Assembly: GCA_025667525.1 (NCBI GenBank) | Contig: CM046878.1 | Coordinates: 95,929,237 to 95,993,236 of the forward strand | DNA: 64,000 bases | Source of the DNA: Glebionis coronaria | Taxonomy: Eukaryota > Streptophyta > Magnoliopsida > Asterales > Asteraceae | Direction of reading: 5' to 3' | Part shown: in pieces, positions 35,301-45,958 of the stretch | Numbering within the stretch: the stretch's first letter is position 1 | How the letters are laid out: each line of letters begins with the position of its first letter | Notes under the pieces: model-generated | Databases searched by the model: none | The model's input: only the letters and a program-made list of their open reading frames with translations | What the model was told of the DNA's origin: nothing | Translations under genes and position numbers: made by a program

Positions 35301-37306
35301 AACGATGGATCATCATTAGTCACCTCTTTAGGAGTAGGAGGAGAGAATGGGTCCTCATTGAGAAGTCTCTCAATAGTACGAATATCTTCATCCCAATTGG
35401 TGGACGAATTATCATACTTAATATCGAGAGGACCCAGGCTAGCTTCGAACTCATCTAAGTCACTTTCTCCAAAAGGAGTAAATGCTGGAGCAATTGAGGC
35501 AACGGTCTCAACAATGGGTAGAGAAGAGAGAGTACTTTTGCAAGCATCATAAAAATGTTCTTCACAAGCCTCATCGAGAACATCAATAGCATTAACACTC
35601 TCATATGAATAAGGTTGCTCAGAAATCTTACCCATGTTGAAGACAATTTGATCGTCACCAACTCTCATGATTAATTCGCCGGCGGCTACATCAATGAGAG
35701 TGCGACCGGTCCTCAAGAATGGACGTCCAACGATTAATGGAACACGAGGGTCCATCTCGTAGTCAACGACGACAAAATCAGCCGGGAAGGTGAATTTATC
35801 AACGCCAACAAAGACATCTTCGGCTATCCCCACTGGATAAGCAACCGTACGGTTGGCTAATTCTAAAGTCATTCGTGTGGGGACTAGCTCGGGGAGAGAT
35901 AATTGCTTCCAAACACTTAAAGGCATTAAGTTTATACTGGCACCTAGATCGGCTAGGGCCATGCAATTCTCTACTCCCGGGAAGTTGCAAGGAATCAAGA
36001 AGCGACCCGGATCACCAAGTTTGGTGGGCAATTTCCGTAAGAGCACTGCGGAGCAGTTCTCATTAAGTTGGGTCTGAGCAATGTCAAGAAGTTTTTCTTT
36101 ATCACTTAGAAGATCTTTAAACATCTTAGCATATTTGGGCATGTGAGCGAGAGCCTCGGCAAAGGAGATGTTAAAATTCAATTGTTTAAACATTTTTAGA
36201 AAGTTTGAAACCTGAATATCATCCTTGCTCTTTTGCTTCTCTTTCCTCAACCTTGAAGGATAAGGTATATTGGATAAAGAAGAAGGCTTTAAGGGGATAG
36301 GATCACTCAAAACCATGGGTGGTGGGGAAATGGGGATAGAAGGTGAAGGAGGTGGAGAAAGTTGCTCTTTTTCCTTGTTCACAATCACGGGTGGAGGTGT
36401 AGGAAGCTCGGGTTCCATATAACCTTTTCCACTACGAGTGGTGATTGCTTTCATCTCCCCTCTTGGATTTGCAACGGTATTACTCGGAAGAGTACCCGAA
36501 GAAGAGGGTTGATTACCTTGGATGAGCGAACCAATCATATCACGAAGGTGAAGAGCTTGATTATTAAAAGAGTTTTGCATGTTGGCATTAATAGCATCGC
36601 TGTGTTTGGCCATATCATTCCTTAGCTCGGCGCGAATATCACTTCCTTGTTTCACCATGTCATTCTTCAAGTTGACAAATTGACTCTGAAGATTCGTCAC
36701 CATCTCACGATTGGTCTTCATGAACGACTCGACGTCGGGATTCACTGCCATCGGTTGATTGAGAGGTGGAGCTTGGTAAGCTTGAGAATTTCCTTGAGTT
36801 TGGTAGGTATTTCTTTGGGATGGATATTGGTTTTGAGCACGAGGTTGGGATTGGTTGTTTCGGTTATAGTTTTGTTGTTGGGTTTGGTTTGCAGGAGGGA
36901 AACCAGGAGGTGCAAGATAATTGTTGGAACGATAACTTAGCAAGCTACGGTCTCCTTGAGGGCGAGCTTGATAGCCTCCCGTGGGATATGTACCGTATGC
37001 TGCGTTAACGTTTTCAGAATAATTGCCTTGAGTGGAAGGACAGTCATTATAAGAATGAGGACCACCACATGTGTCACAAGACATAGCAACGGCTTTAGCT
37101 TGTTGAAAGTGGTTTGTGGCCATGGTCATGAAATTTTTGTTCATTTCAGCAAGTTGTCGAGAAATTTCAGACATTTCAGGATTGGAGGTAGTAGAAGAAA
37201 CATTGACTCTCGAGTTAGATCTTGAGGATGCGGATGAATCCCAATTCTTGTGGTGAGTAGTCATGTTTTCAATCAACTCTCGACACTCCTCTGGTCTCCT
37301 TTTCAT
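32360..37306 (-). CDS. gypsy (Athila/Tat) gag(C-terminal half)-pol polyprotein
   Basis: 1648-codon open frame. Residues 1-20 match the mid-gag PEEC..LIENM segment. Then come a [13 protein letters not shown] zinc knuckle (~77-89), a Gln/Asn-rich linker, aspartic protease ([11 protein letters not shown], ~450), reverse transcriptase (~770-1000, active site FMDD ~924), RNase H ([11 protein letters not shown] ~1138) and integrase with HCDAC (~1322), WGIDFMGPF (~1353) and [11 protein letters not shown] (~1447). The C-terminus matches the usual Athila/Tat end. Pol looks intact. Gag lacks its N-terminal half, because the frame starts directly at the primer-binding site; the first ATG is at 37306. 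The element is therefore expected to be non-autonomous. Plus-strand ORFs over this region are shadows. Confidence 0.93.
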   Translation of the reverse strand: MKRRPEECRELIENMTTHHKNWDSSASSRSNSRVNVSSTTSNPEMSEISRQLAEMNKNFMTMATNHFQQAKAVAMSCDTCGGPHSYNDCPSTQGNYSENVNAAYGTYPTGGYQARPQGDRSLLSYRSNNYLAPPGFPPANQTQQQNYNRNNQSQPRAQNQYPSQRNTYQTQGNSQAYQAPPLNQPMAVNPDVESFMKTNREMVTNLQSQFVNLKNDMVKQGSDIRAELRNDMAKHSDAINANMQNSFNNQALHLRDMIGSLIQGNQPSSSGTLPSNTVANPRGEMKAITTRSGKGYMEPELPTPPPVIVNKEKEQLSPPPSPSIPISPPPMVLSDPIPLKPSSLSNIPYPSRLRKEKQKSKDDIQVSNFLKMFKQLNFNISFAEALAHMPKYAKMFKDLLSDKEKLLDIAQTQLNENCSAVLLRKLPTKLGDPGRFLIPCNFPGVENCMALADLGASINLMPLSVWKQLSLPELVPTRMTLELANRTVAYPVGIAEDVFVGVDKFTFPADFVVVDYEMDPRVPLIVGRPFLRTGRTLIDVAAGELIMRVGDDQIVFNMGKISEQPYSYESVNAIDVLDEACEEHFYDACKSTLSSLPIVETVASIAPAFTPFGESDLDEFEASLGPLDIKYDNSSTNWDEDIRTIERLLNEDPFSPPTPKEVTNDDPSLVSPSTEDPPTLELKDLPPHLEYVFLEDDEKLPVIIAKDLKEDEKARLVAVLKKHKRAIAWKISDIRGIDPHFCTHKILMEDDFKPTIQSQRRVNPKIHEVIKKEVIKLLDAGMIYPISDSPWVSPVHCVPKKGGITVVPNANNELIPTRLVTGWRVCIDYRKLNDATRKDHFPLPFMDQMLERLAGNEYYCFLDGFSGYFQIPIDPQDQEKTTFTCPYGTFAYKRMPFGLCNAPGTFQRCMLAIFHDMVEQTMEVFMDDFSVFGDSFSACLANLERMLKRCEDTRLVLNWEKCHFMVKEGIVLGHKISKAGLEVDRAKVDVIAKLPPPSTVKGVRSFLGHAGFYRRFIQDFSKIARPMTHLLEKDTPFIFSKECLEAFNLLKDKLTKAPVLVTPNWELPFELMCDASDFAIGAVLGQRVNKHFQPIHYASKTMTGAQLHYTTTEKELLAVVYAFEKFRPYLVLSTTIVYTDHSALKYLMTKNDSKPRLLRWVLLLQEFNIEIRDKKGAENLAADHLSRLEDPYQGDHPNKEINDSFPLETLMSINPNLDGTPWFADIANYLAGGVLIQGLTSQQKKKFLNDVKTYFWEDPFLFKQCADLIIRRCVDGPAAFDILQACHKGPTGGHFGPNFTAKKVFDSGFYWPTIYRDAHEMVKHCDACQKQGKITHKDEMPQNFIQECEIFDVWGIDFMGPFPSSKGNKYILVAVDYVSKWVEAKALPTNDARVVCNFLKQLFARFGVPRAIISDRGTHFCNDQFARVMAKYGVNHRLSTAYHPQTNGQAEISNRGLKRILERTVGEHRASWADKLDDALWAFRTAYKTPIGCTPYRLVYRKACHLPIELEHKAYWALKWANFDINKAGDFRKIQLNELQELRNQAYENSLIYKEKTKIIHDAKIKNREFNVGDQVLLFNSRLKIFSGKLKSRWSGPFTIANVFPYGTIELSQPNGPNFKVNGQRLKLYVGEDISKEMIPSLTTFPLN

Positions 37307-37313
37307 AAAAGTA

Positions 37314-37331
37314 CCACCGGCAGCGGCGCCA
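37314..37331 (-). other. gypsy primer-binding site fused to gag coding sequence
   Basis: Element sense TGGCGCCGCTGCCGGTGG, two bases after the LTR. The first nine bases fit the Asp-tRNA primer site of Athila-type elements. From GCCGCTGCC onward the bases encode Ala-Ala-Ala-Gly-Gly, continuing in frame into the gag ATG and matching the gag motif AAAGGTFM. Confidence 0.8.
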
Positions 37332-37333
37332 TT

Positions 37334-39092
37334 TAATAACTGACTTTTATCTGGTTAATAAAAGGTTTTGCTTGCAAGATCTCTCTTTGCGTTGCTCGTA
37401 CCCAATTGATATATATCGTTGTTTCGTTCTCGGTATCTTCTCGAATCGATCACGGTCAAAAGTGGAATAGTTGTAATTGGTGAATAAAAGGGGGAGCTTT
37501 TGGTCTAAATCTACTAAAATGATAAAGGCAAGTAATAATAAAACTAAACTAGAAGCTTTAAATGAAACAGTAGGAAATACCTCATGAAAAATAAAACTGG
37601 AATTCTTCTATTAGGAATGTTGGCCTTACTCGGAATATGAGCTCTTATTCGGAAAGTATCCCCTATGCGGAATGTAGCACGTATGCGGAATACTTCTGCT
37701 ATGCGGAAAGCCAATCCTAATCGGAAAAATTGTCTTACTCGGAATAATTGGAAAATATCCTATTCGGAATACTCTGGAAATGCCCTATTCGGAAAGTGTG
37801 CTTATACGGAATATTTTGTTCTATGCGGAAAGTTATGATCATGCGGAAAGTTTAAGCTATTCGGAATAATGGGTCAATTCGGAAAGTAGAGCTATTCGGA
37901 AAATAGCCCTATTCGGAACAATGATTGCTATTCGGGAAATACTCTTATGCGGAATAATGAGGGCAATTCGGAATATGAAATATTCCGAATAGAGAAATTG
38001 AAAGTAACCTATGCGGAATATTTTTAGAAAAAGCTCTATTCGGAAAAACTCGGAAGGAACCCTTACTCGGAATATTTAAATGTTCCGAATAGACAAGAAA
38101 TTTAGACCCTTATTCGGAATAAATGAAAAGTTCCGAATAACCAATAAGGAGAAAACCCTACTCGGAATATTGGAAAGTTCCGAATAGACACAATCCCCAG
38201 ATTCCTTATTCGGAATCTGGGCAAGATCAGAAAGTGGGACGAAGAACAGGGAAGTTACAGAACACGAAATCAAGACTAAAAATCACTAAGTTTTTGATCC
38301 AAACTTTAACCAATTTTACCACTAATCTTTTACTCAAAGAAAGCTTGAATCCAAACAATAAAAATCTCAAAACCCACTTACTTTTTATAATCAAAACCAA
38401 CGAATGAAATTCAAGAACTAAGAATCCAAAAGATATGAAGAACAAGATGATGGAAAGATTAAAGGATGATTTGTATTAATGAATTAAGATTCAACAAACA
38501 CGAAAAGGTTAACTTACAAGATTGAAAGATAAATCAAACAAAGATTAAAACCACTCCTTAAGGGAGATGGTTCCTAAAAACTAGGAAGAAAAAAAACTGA
38601 AAAAGAAGAAGAGAGCTCGAATGTGTGAGTGGGAGGAGTATTTATAGGCTTCTCCCTTGGTTGGTGAGTGGGCTTTCTTCCCTTCTTTTTGTCTTCTCGT
38701 CTTTTCAGAAAAGTTGACGTTTTTGATTCTGATTCGGGATTTGTTGTCGATCAAATTCAACTCGTCTTTTAATTTCTTCGTTAAATAGACTTGAGTTTCT
38801 TCGACTTATGAAAATCTTCCGTCTTTAGTCCTTTTCTTCGATAAATCTTCGAATAGGCCTAGTGACTTCAAATCTTTTGCACCTCTTGGTCAATAGACTT
38901 CGTCTTGAGTCTTTTTCCTTGATAAAACCCGTGCAATCCCATGTTTTCTTTAATATTCATCCGGTTAGCTCTGAAAACACAATAAACACAAAAACCACGC
39001 ATAATTCCAAACAAATGATATTAAATACGTGTTTTGGTTCTTGTTTTAGCCAGAATTAAGTGGTAAAAGAATGGGTGTTTACACACCTATCA
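37334..39092 (-). mobile_element. 5' LTR of the gypsy element (right copy)
   Basis: 1759 bp, promoter TATA at 38638-38648 (element sense CCTATAAATAC). Ends GTTATTA next to the primer-binding site instead of the more usual CA. The target duplication and the equal length of both LTRs support this boundary. Confidence 0.96.
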
Positions 39093-39097
39093 TGGAT
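39093..39097. other. Right target-site duplication of the gypsy element
   Basis: TGGAT, where the copia gag reading frame resumes. Confidence 0.93.
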
Positions 39098-41675
39098 CAC
39101 CAACACTGATCAAGATCTTTGGAAGATCATTCTGAATGGAAACAGCAGAAAGCTTACTGGACGAGACAAGAACGGTAATATTACTCTTCTTGACCCTAAA
39201 ACTCATGAGGAAATCATCGCTATTCAGAAGGAGGTAAAAGCAAAAACAATTTTGCTTCAATCTCTTCCTGAAGATCACATGGGTGACTTCTACCATTTGG
39301 ATGATGCCAGAGAGATCTGGAATGGCATAAAAGCAAGGTTTGGCGGGAATGAGGAGTCAAAGAAAATGCGAAGGTCCATGCTGAGAGATGAATTCACAGA
39401 GTTCAAAATCTCAGAAACTGAAGGTCTGAATCAAGGGTATGATAGGTTCCAGAAGATATTGAGCCAGTTGAATCAACTTCGGTCCAAGCCTGATGATGGT
39501 GATGTTAATGCAAGGTTTCTTAAAGCCTTACCCTACTCTTGGAACCAGGTGGTAATCTCTCTTAAAGCCAAAGGTGGGCTTGATTATCTCAGTTTTGATG
39601 ATTTGTTTCATAGGCTCAGAACCTTCGAACCTCATGTGAGAGGATATCCTAGTGACTCTTTTCCCACCCCTGCTAATTCAGCCTTTGTGAGCTCTATGGC
39701 ATCTAGTCCCATGTCATATGCAAGTAGCCCGAGCAATACTGTTTCTCCCCAGCATACTATTCAGCATACTGGTGCCATGTCATATGCTTCTAGTCCCATG
39801 TCTTCTGCTCCTGATCCTGCTGCCAAGTCTGGTAGTATGGTAGAAGCTGTTCTTCATTCTTTTGTGGCTGATGTTACTACTGAACAACAACTTGCTTTTG
39901 ATGACTTCAAACAGATCGATAAGCTTGATCTGGATGAGATAGATCTTAAATGGCAGATGGCCATGCTTACTCTTAGGGTTCACAAGTTTGAGAAGAAAGC
40001 AGGAAGGAAGTTTAATTACAACCCTCGGGAGCCAGCAAGATTCGATAGAAGCAAGGTACGTTGCTATAACTGCCAGCAACAGGGTCACTTTGCAAGAGAG
40101 TGCCCTAGCAAGAATGATCAGGAGAAGAGCAGGTACTCCGCTTTCAAGGTTCAGGAGGTTAAAGATGACAAGAAGGCATTGGTATCTGTTGACTCTATGG
40201 TCAACTGGAATGATCATCAGGCTTCTACTGTGGAATCAACGGAATCCACGACTGATGTGTTGGCAATGATTGCTGGGAATCTCTCTGATGCAGAAGAAGC
40301 AGAAGAGTTTGCTCTTATGGGCATCTCACCTCAGGTACAACATTGTCCTCTTGGTTGTCATGATAAATACACAGAACTGTTGTCCCAATTTAATGAAGTA
40401 AATGATCAAAATGATAAGTATTATTTAGAGGTACAAGCCTATAAAGCTTCATTAAACACATTGGAACAACAAAAGAAGTGGTTACAAGATACACAACGTG
40501 CGTATGAGGATAAAATCAGGATACTAAGCATTGATTTAGAAAACACTACAAATATGCTTAAATATACAGAAACTGAAAGAGATGCTAGTATAAAAGAAAA
40601 AGAGGAGATGCAAGCTAAATTAGATGCTACAATGTTAAGATTTGACAAATGGCAAAAGGCACCTAAAAATCTTTCAAAATTAATTGATAGTAGCATGTCT
40701 GGCAGAACTAAAAGAGGCTTAGGATTTGAAAAATATATTGATTTTGAAGATGTATTTGATTTATCTTTCTCAAGCGTCTTTGATGCCGACAAAGAGGATG
40801 AGGGTAAACCTAGTTACAATAGGTTTAAACCAGCAGCAGAAATGCATGCTGTCCCTCCTCCTCTTACTGGAACTTTCATGCCCACCTCATGGCATAATGA
40901 CTCGGATGGATCACAGATGCTTGAGTCCCCAACAAGTTCTACTACTACTAACGACTTTGTCTCATGTACTTTCAGTGACAAAGCCGGTGACTCTGCATCT
41001 AATGGTTCAAGTGAAGAGTTAAGACCTACGAGTTCCAAGTCGAATGAACATGCTGCTACTGGTGCTAGGAAGTGTGAAGAAAAAGTTGCTGTCAAGTCAC
41101 GTGTGTCTGGTCCTTGTTTATTGAGTCCTAGGAAGAATGTTTTTCCTAGAAATCTGTGTAATAAAGTAGGCAGTATGAAACAGTCTCATTCTAATAAAAG
41201 GTCTTTTAAAACATGTTTTGTTTGTGGCAGTTCCTTTCATTTAATTAAAGATTGTGATTATTATGACACACATGCATCTGTTAATCATGCTTTACTTGCT
41301 CCTGGTTCACCAGGAGCTGCTCCATATGCTACTAGAAGACTTAATCCTAGTGCTCCAATGTTTCATACTTCTAGAGTATCCTCTCCTTTCATGTCTGATT
41401 ATTGGAGAGAAAATGGATTCCAAACAACCAGTAATTACTTTCCAAATTATAATCCAAACTATGCGCATCAGTTTGACCACACGTATTTTGGTTTGGGAAA
41501 TTTGGGAACTGCTGTTAAGCCCTCAGCAGGTTGTTCTTGGTTCAATAACAATACCCATATGATGCATAGACAACCAAGAAACAATAGTGGATCTCATCAA
41601 TCTTCTCGGCATTCTTCTAATGATCCACAAGGCAGGCTCAAACCTGAAAAGGTTTGGGTCCCCTTAAGACACTAA
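39093..41675 (+). pseudogene. copia gag, main part
   Basis: Continues the frame of 28493-28650. Contains the UBN2-type gag domain (DAREIWNGIKARF, LPYSWNQVV), a CCHC zinc knuckle CYNCQQQGHFAREC (~40060-40100), a coiled-coil (~40390-40650), a Ser-rich region and a second Cys/His motif CFVCGSSFHLIKDC near 41215. It ends TAA at 41673-41675. The ORF has no internal stop, so only the gypsy insertion breaks it. An apparent upstream start at 39060 lies in gypsy LTR sequence and is not native. Confidence 0.88.
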
Positions 41676-41703
41676 TTTTTGTATTGTTATTTTGTTGTTG
41701 TAG
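41652..41703 (+). other. Possible 52-nt GT-AG intron at the gag/pol boundary
   Basis: AAG|GTTTGG at 41649-41657 and a U-rich tract leading to TTGTTGTAG|GTT at 41695-41706. The gag stop lies inside. Pol is in another frame, opens exactly at 41704 and is closed upstream by the TAG of this acceptor. Removal of the 52 nt would put gag and pol in the same frame at a codon boundary. 52 nt is short for a plant intron, so this remains a hypothesis; frameshifting is the alternative. Confidence 0.4.
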
Positions 41704-44700
41704 GTTACTCCCTACCAGGATCCTAGTCTAGGCATTGTTGATAGCGGTTGCTCTAGGAGCATGACTGGCAATAAAAACCTTCTCTCTAACTTTGTACCAT
41801 TTTATGGGGGCAAGGTCTATTTTGGTGGAGGTGAAGGCAGAATCACTGGCAAAGGAACGATAAAGACTCCAAATCTAAATTTTGAGCAGGTCTACTATGT
41901 GGAAGCCCTTCAACACTTCAACTTGATATCGGTCTCTCAGATTTGTGACAAGAAGCAGTTTGTACTCTTCACCGATACTGATGCACTTGTGCTCTCCAAA
42001 GATTTTAAGCTTCCGGATGACTCACAAGTTTTACTCAGAATCCCTAGAAGACACAATCTATATAGCATCAAGTTGAATGAAGTCAACCCTACTGGTCAAC
42101 TAGCATGTCTGGTTGCAAAAGCCTCGGAAGATGAAGCCACAAAATGGCACCGAAGGATGGGACATGTGAACTTCAAGACCATTCACAAACTTGCCAATTT
42201 GAATCTGGTCTCTGGTTTACCTCCCAAGACGTTTAGAAATGACATAAATTGTGTTGCTTGCAGCAAAGGCAAACAACACAAAGCATCCTTCAAGGCCATT
42301 ACTGCTTTAAGTCTCATTACTGAACCATTGCAGCTTCTACACATGGACTTATTTGGTCCTACTTCCATCAGAAGCATAGACCACAAGCAATTCTGTTTGG
42401 TGGTGACTGATGGTTATAGCAGGTTTGCGTGGGTGTTTTTCATGGCTGCCAAAAGTGAGACCTACTCAATTCTTCGAGATTTTCTTACCGTGATAGAGAA
42501 TCAGTTGTCCAAGAAAGTTAAAGGTATTCGATGCGACAATGGAACCGAGTTTAAAAATAGAGACCTCATCGCACTTTGCAATGCTAAGGGCATCAAAAGA
42601 GATTATAGTGTTGCTAGGACTCCTCAACAGAATGGTGTGGCAGAAAGAAAGAACCGGACACTAATAGAAGTAGCAAGAACTATGCTTGCCGATTCCAAGC
42701 TTCCGACCATGTTCTGGACAGAAGCTGTTAATACTGCAAGTTATGTTTTGAATAGGGTGTCTATTACCAATCCACACAAGAAAACACCTTATGAGCTGCT
42801 CACGGGCAAAGTTCCAAATATTGCTCATTTGAAGCCTTTGGGTGTCCAGTCACCATTCTGAATACTATTGACTATTTGGGGAAGTTTGATGGCAAGGCTG
42901 ATGAAGGTTATATTGTAGGATATTCAGCTCATTCTCGGGCGTATCGTGTCTACAATCTTCAAGCCAAACGGATAATTGAAACTATTAATCTCAGGTATTT
43001 TGAGGAGAAGACAAACATACAAGGAACAGGTCCAGAATGGTATTTTGATCTTGATTATCTTAGTGATTCATTAGGATATTTTCGTTTCAAAACTAACCAT
43101 GATGCAGGACCACAAGTGTTTGCTACTTCAAGTACTGGTGTTCCTTCTAGTCTTTCTGATTCAGATGATGAGGATGACATTTTTGTGGTTCCATCCTATT
43201 CCACCACGGTTTCTCCTACTCCTCCTAGTGATGCAACTCCATTGGATGTACAGGACTCCCAAGCAGCTCTTGATACTCTTCTCAAGCAAAAACAAGAAGC
43301 TACTAAAGCAGCGGCTCAAGGTAGTTTTGAGTTTCCCTTGGTTGAGCCTACTGACAAAGTTGCTCCTGGTACTCTAGCTTCTGCTCCTAGTGCTAGTCAC
43401 TCACCTACTGGTACTCTGGCTAGTGAGTCTGCTTCCAATACACGTTTCTCCAGTCCTTCTGATTTGGGGAATCATGAAAAGAAGTCTTCTACCAAGCTGG
43501 ATGATATACATAAACAACCGGTAGACGGGATTTTCCAAAATGCTTCATATGATGCTGATTTTGTTGGTGATCTCAATAACTTGGCACCAGAAGTGGAGGT
43601 TTCTTCCAATCCAGTCTTGCAACTACATAAAGACCATCCTACCACTCAAATTATTGGAGATCCTGGTACTACCGTCAAGACACGCAGAATGCAGCAGAAG
43701 GCCTCGTCTGATCATCATGCTCTTGTGGGCTATATTGAGGATCAAAAGCGTAATAATCATACGGACTTTCAACACTGTTTGTTTGCTTGTTTTCTTTCAC
43801 AGGTGGAACCTAGGTCTGTTTCTCATGCTCTTGAGGATCAAAGTTGGGTGGAGGCTATGCAGGAGGAAATGCATCAATTCTTGTTTCAGAATGTTTGGGT
43901 TCTGGTTGACTTACCAGATGGGAAGACAGCTATCAATACCAAATGGATTCTCAAAAACAAGAAGGATGCACGGGGAATTGTTGTAAGGAATAAAGCTAGG
44001 CTTGTCGCACAAGGACACACTCAAATTGAGGGCAATGATTATACTGAAGTCTTTGCGCCTGTTGCAAGGATTGAGGCCATTCGTCTGTTTTTGGCCTTTG
44101 CTTCGTATGTTGGCTTTACGGTGTTCCAGATGGATGTCAAGAGTGCATTTCTCTATGGAAAAATTGACGAGGAAGTGTATGTTACTCAACCTAAGGGGTT
44201 TGTTGATCCACTTCATCCCAAGAAAGTCTACAAGGTGGTCAAGGCTCTTTATGGGTTACATCAGGCTCCTAGAGCTTGGTATGAGCGTCTCTCTACTTTC
44301 TTGTTAAAGAATGGCTATAGAAGAGGTACTATTGACAAAACACTATTTCTTCGGTGGAATTCCAAGGATATTATCCTTGTTCAGGTTTATGTGGACGACA
44401 TTATCTTTGGTTCTACAAGGAAGGAGTGGTGTGATGAGTTTGAAAACTTGATGAAAGGCGAATTTCAGATGAGTGCCATGGGAGAATTGTCATTTTTCCT
44501 TGGTCTTCAAGTCAAGCAACAATCGGATGGGATTTTCATCAGTCAAGACAAGTATGTTCATGAGATTCTTCAGAAGTTTGACATGGATCCTCTTAGACCA
44601 GCAGCAACTCCTTATGAAGTTGCTAAAATCAAACTTAAGAATGAGCCAGATCCACCGATAAATGTTCATATGTACAGATCTATGATTGGCTCTCTCATGT

Positions 44701-45329
44701 ATTTGACTGCATCACGTCCGGACATTATGTTTGTAGTAAGTGCTTGTTCTAGACACCAGGTGACTCCAACGGTTTCGAACTTAAATGCAGTGAAGAAGAT
44801 TTTCAAGTATATCAAGGCTCAACCTAAATTGGGTCTATGGTATCCTAGAGAATCACCCTTTGTTCTTGAAGCATACAGTGATAGTGATTATGCTGGTGCT
44901 AATAATGATAGGAAGTCTACTACTGGTGGTTGTCAATTTTTGGGTCGTCGGCTTATTTCATGGCAATGTAAGAAACAGACAATCGTAGCTACTTCTTCAA
45001 CAGAAGCTGAATATGTAGCTGCTGCTAGTTGCTGTGGTCAAGTTTTATGGATCCAAAATCAGATGCTGGACTATGGGTTCAATTTTATGAATACCAAAAT
45101 TTTTATTGACAATCAAAGCACTATTTGCATTGTGAAGAATCCTGTATTCCATCAGCGGACGAAGCATATTAAGATTCAGCATCACTTTATACGCGATGCA
45201 AATGAGAAGAAGCTGATACAGGTTCTTAAAGTTCATACGGATGACAATGTTGCTGATTTGCTGACTAAAGCTTTTGATGGTCCTCGGTTTAACCACTTGG
45301 TGGTTCATATTGGGATGGTCAATCCGTGA
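41704..45329 (+). pseudogene. copia pol: protease, integrase, reverse transcriptase, RNase H (one frameshift)
   Basis: 41704-42861 holds the protease motif DSGCSRSMTG, GAG-pre-integrase (WHRRMGHVN ... CVACSKGK) and integrase DDE residues: Asp in HMDLFGP, Asp in CDNGTEF, Glu in NGVAERKNRT. A single missing T near 42850 (in CCTTTGGGTGT) ends the frame at 42861. The next frame continues to 45329 with reverse transcriptase (QMDVKSAFLYG, YVDDIIFG) and RNase H (YSDSDYAG, SSTEAEYVA). Apart from that one-base deletion both parts are open. Integrase preceding reverse transcriptase establishes Ty1/copia. Confidence 0.92.
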
Positions 45330-45958
45330 GGTCTAGGATTGAGGGGAGGCAAAGCCTAAGGGGAGGCTTTGTGTACATATTAGGTCCGTCTAACGTATTC
45401 ATAGTATTTAACAACATAATTTCTTGGTTATGGTGGTGTGTGGTGCTTCTGATGGAGGATTTCTGCTCTCTTCTGCTGGATATGGCCTTATATGACTGGC
45501 TTCTGGTCCTCCTTGGTCAGCTTCTAGTTATCCTTGGTTGCCTTCTGGTGGTTTAAAATCCTTCCATGTCTATTGGTGTTTGACTCTTGGTACTGGTACT
45601 GGTCTGGCTACTGTTCATTCCTTTTGTCCTTTATTAATCACGTTTTGCTCCTGGTCCGACTATTGTGCACTTTGACTTTTGGTCAACGCTTCCAATACTG
45701 ATATTTACAAGTTTGAATTCACCAAATAAATTGGGGGTAAGTTATTATGTTAAAAAGGGCAAGTGGTTAGTATGCCATTATGGCTTAATTTAAAAGGGCA
45801 ACCCCCCATTAATAGGGGTCAATGAACAGTTACTTTTTTCTTCCTATATGGTCAACATACACCCTTGACTCACTCATTACAATTAAAACACACACAAAAA
45901 CCGCTTCTACTCCTCTCATCCCAATCCAAATCCTTCTTCAATCCATTCATCAAGATCC
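45330..45958. other. Spacer between pol and the extra ORF, with PPT-like motifs
   Basis: No gene. GAGGGGAGGC at 45341-45350 and AAGGGGAGGC at 45358-45367 resemble the PPT at 50079-50089. Repeated CTTCTGGT/CCTTGGT words follow (45440-45680). Confidence 0.6.

Larger units (their letters stand above)
28651..39092 (-). mobile_element. Athila/Tat-type Ty3/gypsy retrotransposon, internally deleted (10.4 kb)
   Basis: Two 1759-bp LTRs that differ at about eight positions with no indel, and a 5-bp duplication TGGAT. Protein order is protease, reverse transcriptase, RNase H, integrase (gypsy order) on the minus strand. In element orientation the LTR starts TGATAGGTGTG and ends GTTATTA. The leader and the first half of gag are missing. 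The ~1.95 kb between pol and the 3' LTR (30410-32359) has no env-like ORF. Confidence 0.93.

Noticed and set aside
32672..37225. Many plus-strand ORFs of 60-160 codons
   Set aside because: Antisense shadows of the gypsy pol frame.
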